From Nostoc sp. NMS4 (GTDB taxonomy: Bacteria > Cyanobacteriota > Cyanobacteriia > Cyanobacteriales > Nostocaceae), in assembly GCF_017115095.1 (NCBI RefSeq), contig NZ_JABXKI010000050.1, positions 1-62,353 of the forward strand: a DNA stretch of 62,353 nt. The letters are read 5' to 3'. Position 1 is the first letter of the stretch. Each line of letters opens with the position of its first letter. The notes beneath the pieces were generated by a model. The model saw only the letters and a list, made by a program, of their open reading frames with translations. It did not search any database and was not told the origin of the DNA. The translations under genes were made by a program, and so were the position numbers. Positions 1 through 8,803 of this stretch are shown piece after piece.

Positions 1-2
1 TA

Positions 3-110
3 GTAGGTATTCGTAAAGGACTAGATGAGTTTGAGCAGGGTGAAGGAATTCCTGCCGAGGAAGCCTTGGCAACCCTACAACACAAACTTGGCATTCCGCC
101 TCGCCCATGA
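3..110 (+). CDS. C-terminal fragment of a probable antitoxin (gene truncated by the window edge)
   Basis: Open frame ...VGIRKGLDEFEQGEGIPAEEALATLQHKLGIPPRP* whose TGA overlaps the ATG of the next ORF (ATGA), typical of antitoxin-toxin coupling. Confidence 0.6.
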   Translation, partial: VGIRKGLDEFEQGEGIPAEEALATLQHKLGIPPRP

Positions 111-424
111 GCTACCAAGTTCTCATTCAACCCACCGCTTTTCAAGAAATCGAAATGTCCTATCGTTGGATGTGCGACAATCTGAGTGCTGAAGTAGCCA
201 AAAACTGGTATTACGAACTTCAAGACGCTATCGCTTCGCTTCAAGAATTTCCTAATCGCTGTAGCATAGCACCAGAAGTAGCAGTGATTGGTCGTGAAAT
301 TCGGCAACTTTGGGTTGGAAAACGAAGAAAATATCGAGTTTTGTTTGTTGTTGAAGAAGATATTGTCGCAATTCTTCATGTTCACCACAGTCGCCAATCT
401 TATTTAGGTGAAGAATCTGAGTAA
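107..424 (+). CDS. RelE/ParE-family toxin-like protein
   Basis: 105 aa, small basic protein (YQVLIQPTAFQEIEMSYRWM...RKYRVLFVVEEDIVAILHVHHSRQ), ATGA-coupled to the upstream antitoxin-like ORF. Confidence 0.75.
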   Translation: MSYQVLIQPTAFQEIEMSYRWMCDNLSAEVAKNWYYELQDAIASLQEFPNRCSIAPEVAVIGREIRQLWVGKRRKYRVLFVVEEDIVAILHVHHSRQSYLGEESE

Positions 425-499
425 ATTTTGTCAGCGTTAACGTAGCTTACCGTCAGTATCGCACTGTTTCTTCTAGTTTAGCTTTGAGGTGCGATCGCA

Positions 500-1006
500 T
501 TACTTGCCACCAATGGCATTTTTATGAGCGTAGTTAAGATTTTTCTGATATTCTATGATTTTTTGCTGGGCTATTGGATAATTTTGGCTGGAAGATGGCA
601 CAGCTTTCATAAGTGCGATCGCAGCTTCCCATTCACTCGTAACTATCTTCCAATCATCTGGAGATTTTGCTGATTGGGTCAGGTTAGCCGCATTGATTGC
701 TTTACTTACTGCCTCTCGGAATGTATCAGTTTGGAGTAACACAGTCGGCGATTCTGAAGCTACTGGTGAGGGTGTAACTAATACAGGCTTTGATGGTATT
801 TGTGTTGAACTTTTAGAAGTTAGGGGGAGTCTTTCTGAAAATCTTGAAGAAAAGTATATTCCTAGAGGAATTGAAAATATTATAAAAACGATCAATAACT
901 TTTTATTTAAACTACGATCCTTCCGTCGAGTCTCGATAATTCTATTTTGTTCATTATCCGATAAAATATTCGATTTTATTTTGTACAAACCCATTTTGTT
1001 GTGCAA
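500..1006 (-). CDS. hypothetical single-pass membrane protein
   Basis: 168 aa; hydrophobic segment KLLIVFIIFSIPLGIYFSS, then a Ser/Thr/Pro-rich linker. Confidence 0.5.
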   Translation of the reverse strand: MHNKMGLYKIKSNILSDNEQNRIIETRRKDRSLNKKLLIVFIIFSIPLGIYFSSRFSERLPLTSKSSTQIPSKPVLVTPSPVASESPTVLLQTDTFREAVSKAINAANLTQSAKSPDDWKIVTSEWEAAIALMKAVPSSSQNYPIAQQKIIEYQKNLNYAHKNAIGGK

Positions 1007-1060
1007 TACATCGACTTGTTTATCTGGATTTAAATTAATATTTGATTCACTTATATCTTT

Positions 1061-1663
1061 TTATTTATTGCCAGAATAAGCAGATATTATTCGATGTCTT
1101 ACCAAATATTCAATTTGATAAATCAGTGCGCTAGCAGAAATATAGAATAGCCCAAATACTACTATTATATTATTATTAATATTTTGCATCTGTCTGTAGT
1201 ATTCAATCGGTTCGACGTAGCTCAGATCAAATAATGATAGGACTATTGTAGAGAAAAAAGCTGCTATCAGTGTAGAAATTGTAATTACAAGCCAAGCGTA
1301 CAATCCTTCCCACCAACTCATTATTCCTGGTAATAATCCTTGTGTTTTACCTATTTCGGGTGCTTGAATTTCTGACATAAACCGACTAATAAGCAAATGT
1401 AAGCAGTGATGAGTCAAAGAAATTATAGGAATTGGAGATAAGATTAACAGTATTGTAAATATAGCCAATAATTCTGGACTGCGTACAAAATATGCGATAC
1501 GGTAGCCTAACTTACCAGGATTCTTGAGTACAAATATAATAGCGCTCAAAAATAGATTCAAAATCAATGCTTTTAACCAAGAACTAGGATAAGGAAACCA
1601 TAAAGGCCAGTAAAACTTTTGTAGCTTTTGCTTAGTAACTTCCTTAATATTCGGCTGTGTCAT
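1061..1663 (-). CDS. hypothetical multi-pass membrane protein
   Basis: 200 aa with several hydrophobic helices; N-terminus MTQPNI is shared with the next gene. Confidence 0.5.
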   Translation of the reverse strand: MTQPNIKEVTKQKLQKFYWPLWFPYPSSWLKALILNLFLSAIIFVLKNPGKLGYRIAYFVRSPELLAIFTILLILSPIPIISLTHHCLHLLISRFMSEIQAPEIGKTQGLLPGIMSWWEGLYAWLVITISTLIAAFFSTIVLSLFDLSYVEPIEYYRQMQNINNNIIVVFGLFYISASALIYQIEYLVRHRIISAYSGNK

Positions 1664-1667
1664 GACC

Positions 1668-2189
1668 TTAACGTTCCTTTGTAATTACAGAGCTACCATT
1701 GCTAATACTTACTTTTTGAATAAAAACATCGGTACAAGATGATAAAATATCAGTACTGATTTGATTAGCAATAAACTCAAAATCTTGGTTTGTTAATCCC
1801 TGTGCTGTATCGCCACTTAAGTTAATACAAATAGTTAGAATTTGAGGATTGTTAGAAGAATGTTCATTATCTACTGGTTCTAAATCAGCTTCTATCATGC
1901 CCAAATCAAACTCTTTACTCCAAGCCGGAAACTCCTTACCTGTTTGTTGTCCATAAACTTTGACTCTTTCAACAGATGCAGCCCCTAAAGCTGTTAACCC
2001 TTTGCGGATAAATGCAACTAAAATTTGCTGATTTGGTACTTGGGCAGATTCTAGTATTACCTCTAAGCAAGCATCTTGGAAGGCAACATTTGCGTTGATC
2101 CCTTTGGGGTGTAGGTGGCGGTTCATCAGAGATGCGATCGCTTCTACATTTCCCTGTTTTGCAAGTTTTAGAATATTTGGCTGTGTCAT
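1668..2189 (-). CDS. hypothetical protein carrying an MTQPNI...QGNVEAIASLMNRHL N-terminal domain of the kind repeated in Nostocales proteins
   Basis: 173 aa ORF; domain recognised by recall, not searched. Confidence 0.55.
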   Translation of the reverse strand: MTQPNILKLAKQGNVEAIASLMNRHLHPKGINANVAFQDACLEVILESAQVPNQQILVAFIRKGLTALGAASVERVKVYGQQTGKEFPAWSKEFDLGMIEADLEPVDNEHSSNNPQILTICINLSGDTAQGLTNQDFEFIANQISTDILSSCTDVFIQKVSISNGSSVITKER

Positions 2190-2431
2190 AACCAGTAAAA
2201 GAGAAAATTTAGGAAAATAAACTTATATTCTCAGGATTCCCTCTTGACAGCCTTAAGTAACATTATGATGCAAAGTATCAGCTAACTTGGGCTAAAAGAT
2301 TTACTATAAAGATAGTCATTTACAGACTTTTACAAAAAATATATTTCCCTTGTCTCAATATCAAAAAATCTTGTTTTTGTGCTTGCCAAATTAACAGGAT
2401 TAATATTAATCAGTTAATTCCAATTTTCAAT

Positions 2432-3097
2432 ATGAAGTTTTATCAAAATCATGCTTGGCCTTCGACACTAGAAGAAGCCATAGTTATCCAAGAAAAGCTG
2501 CGCCATCAAGTAATTACTGAGGATCGACTGCAAGAACCTATCCAGTATGTTGCTGGCGTAGATATGGGTTTTGAAGCTGATGGAACAATTAGCCGTGCAG
2601 CTGTCGCAGTCCTGAGTTTTCCTGATTTGCAAGTAATCGAGACAAGCCTAGCACATCGTCCTACAACCTTTCCTTATGTTCCTGGGTTCCTCTCGTTTCG
2701 GGAAATTCCAGCTGTCCTCGATGCCCTGGAAAAGATTAAAACAATACCAGATATCATCCTGTGCGATGGTAATGGAATTGCTCATCCCCGCAGATTAGGT
2801 ATAGCCAGCCATTTAGGGTTACTTATAGATATGCCGACAATTGGTGTAGCTAAGTCGAGGTTGATAGGTAAGCATGAGGAATTGGCAGAAACCAAAGGTA
2901 GCACGCAACCCTTGATACATGACGGTGAAACCATTGGGGTCGTTTTGCGATCGCGCACAGGAGTAAAACCTCTATACATCTCCAGTGGTCATCGAATCAG
3001 TTTACCGACAGCGATTGACTATGTATTACGCTGTACGCCCAAATATCGGCTACCAGAAACTACACGTATTGCCGATAGATTAGCGTCGGCAAAATAA
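2432..3097 (+). CDS. nfi: endonuclease V
   Basis: [47 protein letters not shown] and GVAKSRLIG are characteristic endonuclease V motifs. Confidence 0.93.
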   Translation: MKFYQNHAWPSTLEEAIVIQEKLRHQVITEDRLQEPIQYVAGVDMGFEADGTISRAAVAVLSFPDLQVIETSLAHRPTTFPYVPGFLSFREIPAVLDALEKIKTIPDIILCDGNGIAHPRRLGIASHLGLLIDMPTIGVAKSRLIGKHEELAETKGSTQPLIHDGETIGVVLRSRTGVKPLYISSGHRISLPTAIDYVLRCTPKYRLPETTRIADRLASAK

Positions 3098-3208
3098 AGC
3101 TTGTTGAATTTTTTTCTAAATACTTGCTTGCACCGACTCAATCGTGTTAGGAATCGCACAGAAAGAAGTTGAAATAGCTAACCAAATACTAGTTCCGAAG
3201 TTAGAACA

Positions 3209-3754
3209 ATGAACGCACTAACTTTACAGTGGCATGATGCAGGTCAAGATAAAACTCAGAATATTTACGAACAACAGCCAAGTCAAAATCATGGAACTGT
3301 CCGCATTGGTCGTGACCCCCTCCGGTGCGATATTGTTCTGAGTCACCCTACTGTATCTGGACTGCACGTTGAAATATTTTTTCATCACCAGCAACAGCAC
3401 TTTTATATCAGGAATTTGCGATCGCAAAATCCCCCCCTTATCGATGGACGGCAATTAGTCCAAGGTGAAATGCCTTTAACTCAAGGCACTAGCATCACTT
3501 TAGGACAAGTAAAACTCAATGTTAGTAACGTTTCTACGGGTAGCATTCCAGCCACAATTTTGCTACCACCCAATCCACCAGCACATATTGGACATCATCA
3601 CCATCCACCAACACCCCCAGCACCACCAGGAGTTTATGGCTTAGAATGCCCCAAATGTCATAAAGTTTCCCCAGGAGAGAATTTGCAAATTGGCTGTCAT
3701 TGGTGTGGGACATCTTTAGCTGCGGCTGTGAGTGTGTTGGTAACAAGGAGTTAG
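3209..3754 (+). CDS. FHA domain protein with C-terminal CPxC/CxWC zinc ribbon
   Basis: FHA core (VRIGRDPLRCDIVLSHPTVSGLHVEI), His/Pro-rich linker, then ECPKCHKVSPGENLQIGCHWCGTSL. Confidence 0.8.
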   Translation: MNALTLQWHDAGQDKTQNIYEQQPSQNHGTVRIGRDPLRCDIVLSHPTVSGLHVEIFFHHQQQHFYIRNLRSQNPPLIDGRQLVQGEMPLTQGTSITLGQVKLNVSNVSTGSIPATILLPPNPPAHIGHHHHPPTPPAPPGVYGLECPKCHKVSPGENLQIGCHWCGTSLAAAVSVLVTRS

Positions 3755-3863
3755 GGGGCAATCAATTCAAAATTCAAAATTCAAAATTCAAAATTAAAGA
3801 ACTTCTGGCTCCTGCCTTCTCTTTCCCAATGCCCAATGACCAATGACAAATGACAAATGACAA

Positions 3864-5816
3864 ATGACAAATGAACAAATCCAATTGAGTTGGGAAGAAC
3901 CGGCGACAGGTGAACGGCGAGAACCAAGGTTGAATATGCCGATCGCTTTTGGTCGAGAATTCGCTCGCTTACCTGCTGAACTCAGGGGAGTACGGGTTTC
4001 TCGAATGCTACTTAACAGTAATGAAGTTTCTCGTTACCATGCCCTAATTGACTGGGAACAAGACCATTTAGTAGTGATTGACCAAGGTAGCGTTAACGGT
4101 GTGTATGTCAATGGTCAACCACAAACGCGCAGTGTTCTAGTTAATGGCGATACGTTACAAATTGGCCCGTATCTGATCGCGGTGACATTTGCTGCTAACG
4201 CCTCTGCACCAGATACCAGCCCTCCTTCAACGATTCACTTCAACGCAAATACTAATCGTCCAGACCCCAGCTTGCCTGTAGTACAGCCGCAAGCGCCCTT
4301 GGCAAATTTCCCACCATTGGCGTTTCAGGCGGAGAAAGTCTCTGTGCAAGCACTTCATGCGACGGGATTACCAGTAGATGAATCTGATTATCTAGCGATC
4401 GGGGCGGGATTGGGTAGCTTTTTATGGGCTGATTTGCTGCGAATTAGTGGTGTACGTGCTGACAAAATTGTGGCTTTGGGATTAGAGGCGGAACCTTATG
4501 CTCGTTACAAGCGCCTCTGTCTGAATTCGCAAATTCCCTTATATGAAAGACTGCGTTCTAATTCTGATTCTTGTCCTGATAATATTTGGGGCTGGCCTAG
4601 TTATGCCTTGCGTGAAGCTTGGGGAGACTTAGCTAAGGGAGAGATAAAGTCAGCATTCAAATATTTGTGGCAAGTGTTTGCTGAACCAACATTTGCAGAA
4701 ACCTATACTCCTCGTGCGGGTAATGTCTTTGATTCTATAGATAGGGAGACGAAGCGCATTGGCTGGAATCAAATTTATCGCTATGGACGAGTTAGAGTAA
4801 TTCGCAAAACTGATGATGGCAGATATTGCCTAGCCTATTCTCGCGGCCCAGGAAATTATGCTTTTTTAATTAGTCGTTATTTACATTTAGCTACTGGGTA
4901 TCCAGCAATTCAGTTTCTCCCAGATTTGCAAGCTTATAGGGAAAAATATCAAGACTTTAAATCTGTTGTCAATGCCTATGAAGCCCACGATCATGTATAT
5001 GAGCAACTAGAGCAACATGGTGGTACCGTATTGATTCGGGGGCGGGGAATTGTGGCTTCGCGGATTGTGCAGCGAATTTATGAAGCCAGAAAACGAAATC
5101 GGAATATTGCAGTTTTGCATTTAATGCGATCGCCTAAACCCCAAGGTAACAAATTTCAAAGAGCCACGCGCCTAGTCAAAAATCATTACGAATTTCAACC
5201 ATTTAATTGGCCTAAAGCCTGTTGGGGCGGCGAACTCCGGGCAATGTTAGAAAAAGCCACCCCCGACGAACGCAAGCGTTTACTAGCAGACTGGGGTGGA
5301 ACTACCACCGCCGACCGCCAAGACTGGCAGCAAATTACTGCCCAAGGGTTAAGCGAAGGCTGGTATCAAATTACCTTCGGAGAGGTATTGGATGTAGAAC
5401 GAGATGCCCAAAACCGGACTATTACTCGTATCCGAGAGCAAAGCTTTGGCGAAATGAAATTGCTAGCTGATTTTATTGTTGATGCTACTGGATTAGATGC
5501 CAAAGTAGATGCTAATCCCCTACTGGCAGATTTGGTGAAACATTACAATCTCCCAGTGAATCACTTGGGGCGATTGACTGTAGCGAACAATTTTGAATTG
5601 GTAGAAATGCGTAGTGATAAAGGTCAAATGTATGCTGCTGGAGCGATTACTTTAGGTGGCCCTTATGCCGCAGTTGATAGTTTTTTGGGCTTGCAATACG
5701 CCGCATTGGTCGCCGTTGATGGACTCGCCGCCGCCCGTGCTACTGGAGTTCAAAGGTTGAATACTATAAGTTCTTTTAGGCAGTGGTTGAAGTGGGTGTT
5801 AAATCAGTCACCTTAG
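3864..5816 (+). CDS. FHA domain fused to an FAD/NAD(P)-binding oxidoreductase-like protein
   Basis: N-terminal FHA (NEVSRYHALIDWEQDHLVVIDQGSVNGVYVNG), then Rossmann-like YLAIGAGLGSF and a second GGTVLIRGRGIVASRI. Confidence 0.8.
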   Translation: MTNEQIQLSWEEPATGERREPRLNMPIAFGREFARLPAELRGVRVSRMLLNSNEVSRYHALIDWEQDHLVVIDQGSVNGVYVNGQPQTRSVLVNGDTLQIGPYLIAVTFAANASAPDTSPPSTIHFNANTNRPDPSLPVVQPQAPLANFPPLAFQAEKVSVQALHATGLPVDESDYLAIGAGLGSFLWADLLRISGVRADKIVALGLEAEPYARYKRLCLNSQIPLYERLRSNSDSCPDNIWGWPSYALREAWGDLAKGEIKSAFKYLWQVFAEPTFAETYTPRAGNVFDSIDRETKRIGWNQIYRYGRVRVIRKTDDGRYCLAYSRGPGNYAFLISRYLHLATGYPAIQFLPDLQAYREKYQDFKSVVNAYEAHDHVYEQLEQHGGTVLIRGRGIVASRIVQRIYEARKRNRNIAVLHLMRSPKPQGNKFQRATRLVKNHYEFQPFNWPKACWGGELRAMLEKATPDERKRLLADWGGTTTADRQDWQQITAQGLSEGWYQITFGEVLDVERDAQNRTITRIREQSFGEMKLLADFIVDATGLDAKVDANPLLADLVKHYNLPVNHLGRLTVANNFELVEMRSDKGQMYAAGAITLGGPYAAVDSFLGLQYAALVAVDGLAAARATGVQRLNTISSFRQWLKWVLNQSP

Positions 5817-5884
5817 TATTAGGGGGCAGGGAGCAGGGAGCAGGAGAGATAGAGTATTTATCTGGCTGTTTTGAGTAGCAAATC

Positions 5885-6182
5885 GCAACTTCGGGGATAA
5901 AAGGTGCAACGTTGAGGATAAAAGGCGCAACGTTGAGGATAAAAAGCGCAACTTCGAGGATAAAAAGCGCAACTTCGAGGATAAAAGGCGCAACTTCGAG
6001 GATAAAAGGTGCAACTTCGAGGATAAAAGGTGCAACTTTGAAGATAAAAGGTGCAACGTTGAGGATAAAAGGTGCAACTTCGAGGATAAAAGGCGCAACT
6101 TCGAGGATAAAAGGCGCAACTTCGAGCTTTAAAGGCTCAACGTTGAGGATAAAAGGTGCAACTTCGAGCTTTAAAGGCTCAA
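5885..6182. repeat. about 14 tandem copies of a 21-bp repeat (consensus ggtgcaacttcgaggataaaa)
   Basis: Direct reading; CTTCGAG and CGTTGAG variants alternate. 21 bp is a multiple of 3, so ORFs appear on both strands (RIKGATS / LLSSKLH). Confidence 0.95.
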
Positions 6183-6416
6183 TAATTAGACAATTACGAC
6201 GCTAGCAGCAGCAATATTTCTTATCATCACGCTTTCTTATACCAGTTCTCTAAAATTCAGTAACAGATTCAAACCCTAAAACCTAGACTCTGTAAGACTC
6301 TTGTAACTACGAATTACGAATTACGAATTACGAATTATGAATTAGTCCTGCGGCGCGATCGCAATCTATTTTTAGGAAGAAAAGTATATATTAATAAATA
6401 GTTTAGATTACCGATT

Positions 6417-6947
6417 ATGAGCCTTAAAAATATATCCCCAAACTTCAACCGTCGTCAAATTATCAAAACAGCTCTCACTTTTGTGACTGGCTTAACGACG
6501 ACATCAGCGTTATCTTTTTTGATAACCAAATCCACAAAGCCAGCACAAGCAATTGTTGTGCAACGACCAAATGAATTTGAACTTGAGGATAAAGATACTC
6601 ACATCAAGTATTCAATTCTCAATGGAGTTTCACAGCTTGATTACAGAACTCAAAACATTTCTAAGCACTTTAGTGGCAATGAAATTCAGACATTAGCTAC
6701 TGATATTGGCACACTAGTGACGGTAATTATTAGCAGACCAATAAACCCTGATTTGGGAGGAAATGTAGTTAAACTGAGCTTGCTCTTACCAATTATCAAC
6801 CTAGCGATCGGAACTCGAGAAAGTCCTGTCAAAACTGAAGCCATTTTAACTACTCAAAAAACATCAGGATTTATTCGCACTCCCTTGTTTGGACAATTGC
6901 AGTCATATCAAACTATAGTACTCACCGGAACTGCTAGATACCGCTAG
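6417..6947 (+). CDS. hypothetical secreted protein with Tat-like signal
   Basis: N-terminus NRRQIIKTALTFVTGLTTTSALSF...AQA resembles a twin-arginine signal peptide. Confidence 0.55.
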   Translation: MSLKNISPNFNRRQIIKTALTFVTGLTTTSALSFLITKSTKPAQAIVVQRPNEFELEDKDTHIKYSILNGVSQLDYRTQNISKHFSGNEIQTLATDIGTLVTVIISRPINPDLGGNVVKLSLLLPIINLAIGTRESPVKTEAILTTQKTSGFIRTPLFGQLQSYQTIVLTGTARYR

Positions 6948-7001
6948 ATACGATCTAATTTCCGAAATTAATTCTTTTGGAAAACCAATTATCAATGGCT
7001 C

Positions 7002-7098
7002 TATAGCAATCCTAAATGAGTTGTGAAAATCGAGAGACTCAGATCCCCGACTTCTTTGAGAAGTCGGGGATCTTATTGTTCACCACTGATTTACTCCT
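7002..7098. repeat. MITE-like palindromic element (family A, copy 1)
   Basis: tagcaatcctaaatgagttgtgaaaatcgagagactcagatccccgacttc...gaagtcggggatc; same family as 45898-45996 and 59099-59320. Confidence 0.75.
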
Positions 7099-7137
7099 CC
7101 TGCCCCCTTAACACCAGCTAAAAACAGTCATTAGTAT

Positions 7138-8034
7138 TTAGTTGGATAAAAAGCCAGTAACAACGCTAACAACGAGGAATATTCCCATCGCCAAACGATA
7201 CCAGACAAATACCCAAGTGCTGTATTTTTCTAAATAATGAAGTAAACTATAAATCGCACCAAAAGCAGAAATACTAGCTGTAGTTAAACCGATAATTAAA
7301 GTTATCCAACCATTGAAATCAAGTCCAGCTTTGAAAAGTGTATGTAGTTCTAAAGCTCCTGCTAGAATAACGGCTGGCAACCCCAATAAAAATGAGAATC
7401 TAGCAGCAGTTTCTCGTTCCATCCCTAAAAACAATCCTGCGGTTAAGGTAGAACCAGAGCGAGAAACCCCAGGAATTAAAGCGAATGCTTGAGAAATTCC
7501 TACCCAAATACCGTCAGTTATTGATAATTGATTAAAAACGCGATCGCGTTTTCCAAATTTTTCTGCAACTCCTAGCAATAAAGACATAACAATTGATGAT
7601 ATTCCTACCACTATCAAGGCGCGGAAAGGAGAATTACAAGCATTGAGACTTTTTTTTAGTAAAAGGCCTGCAACAGCAATAGGAATTGTACCGATTAACA
7701 ATCCAATGGCTAAACGAAAATATTGGTTGCTGTAATCTTGTTCAGAAATCGCCCTCACCGTTGCACCTGTTAATTTCTTTAAATCTTGCCAAAAATAACT
7801 AATGACAGCCGCAATACTTGCTAACTGCATCGCTGCACTAAAAGCACTGCCTGGATCTTGCCATCCTAGTAATCCCGGAATAATTCGTAAATGTGCTGTG
7901 CTACTAATGGGTAATAATTCAGTAATTCCTTGTACAATTCCTAAAAAAACTATTTTTAACCAACTTAATTCTAAAAAACCTAAATCGACATCACTAGAAC
8001 AAGAAACAGTCGAGAAAAATAAAGAAAACATCAT
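7138..8034 (-). CDS. uppP: undecaprenyl-diphosphatase
   Basis: LGIVQGITELLPISSTAHLRI and PGVSRSGSTLTAGLFLGM motifs. Confidence 0.93.
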   Translation of the reverse strand: MMFSLFFSTVSCSSDVDLGFLELSWLKIVFLGIVQGITELLPISSTAHLRIIPGLLGWQDPGSAFSAAMQLASIAAVISYFWQDLKKLTGATVRAISEQDYSNQYFRLAIGLLIGTIPIAVAGLLLKKSLNACNSPFRALIVVGISSIVMSLLLGVAEKFGKRDRVFNQLSITDGIWVGISQAFALIPGVSRSGSTLTAGLFLGMERETAARFSFLLGLPAVILAGALELHTLFKAGLDFNGWITLIIGLTTASISAFGAIYSLLHYLEKYSTWVFVWYRLAMGIFLVVSVVTGFLSN

Positions 8035-8353
8035 AGCTTTATCAATGTCTATTGTACTTTTGAAGATAGTAAGTAGTGAATATATAAATAATTACATCTA
8101 TGTTAGTAATTGCTGTTTAAATAGATATTCAGCTACGATACATCTTTTTGAAATTAAACACGTTACATTGACATTAATATGACAAAACTATGACGGAGCT
8201 ATGACTAATATGAAAAATTCGAGTTCCAAACACCAAACTTGAGGTTCAAAGGGTAAATCTTAGCGCTCTTGACTCTAAGCCGAGGAATGCTCTCTAAGAA
8301 ACTGAGGATAAAGACCAGGAAGTAGCAAATGTCGATTACTGGTGAATTATTAA

Positions 8354-8553
8354 CTTATTGTTGACGATAGAGCAGCACGGAGTTGCGGTCAAGCTTTAGG
8401 TATTAATACTATCGGAACCGGAGGCTTGCTGATATTAGCAAAAAGACGTGGACTAATCCCAAGCATATCTCTTGAAATTTAAGCTTTGCGTGACGCTGGT
8501 TTGCGGTTATTTTACTCAAACAACAAGCAGAGGAATAGCGATCGCTATCAATT
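8354..8553 (+). pseudogene. remnant of a DUF3368 (PIN-like, VapC-type) toxin gene
   Basis: Reads VDDRAARSCGQALGINTIGTGGLLILAKRRGLIPSISLEI*ALRDAGLRLF; in-frame TAA at 8480-8482 and no intact N-terminus. Confidence 0.65.
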
Positions 8554-8803
8554 GTAACCTCAAACAGCCTTTGCTCCCTTTTCTCTCTCTCTTCCTCCGC
8601 GCCCTCTGTGCCTCTGCGGTTCGACTCTCAAGCCTCTCATAGACATCGCCTACCTATTTTGACGAAACTTGAACTTCAGATACTCAAATGGCACTGCTTT
8701 TAAATATTTTTATACAAATAATATTTTTATCCCAAAGAGAGGAGATTTCCCAATGGAGACAAAGCTAGAATAAAAATAAACTTCGCAAACTCACAAACTG
8801 TTT

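Noticed and set aside
5808-6205. ORFs 5808-6119 (-) and 5912-6205 (+) over the 21-bp repeat
   Set aside because: Frame is open on both strands because the repeat length is a multiple of 3. No convincing ribosome site, and the content is pure repeat.
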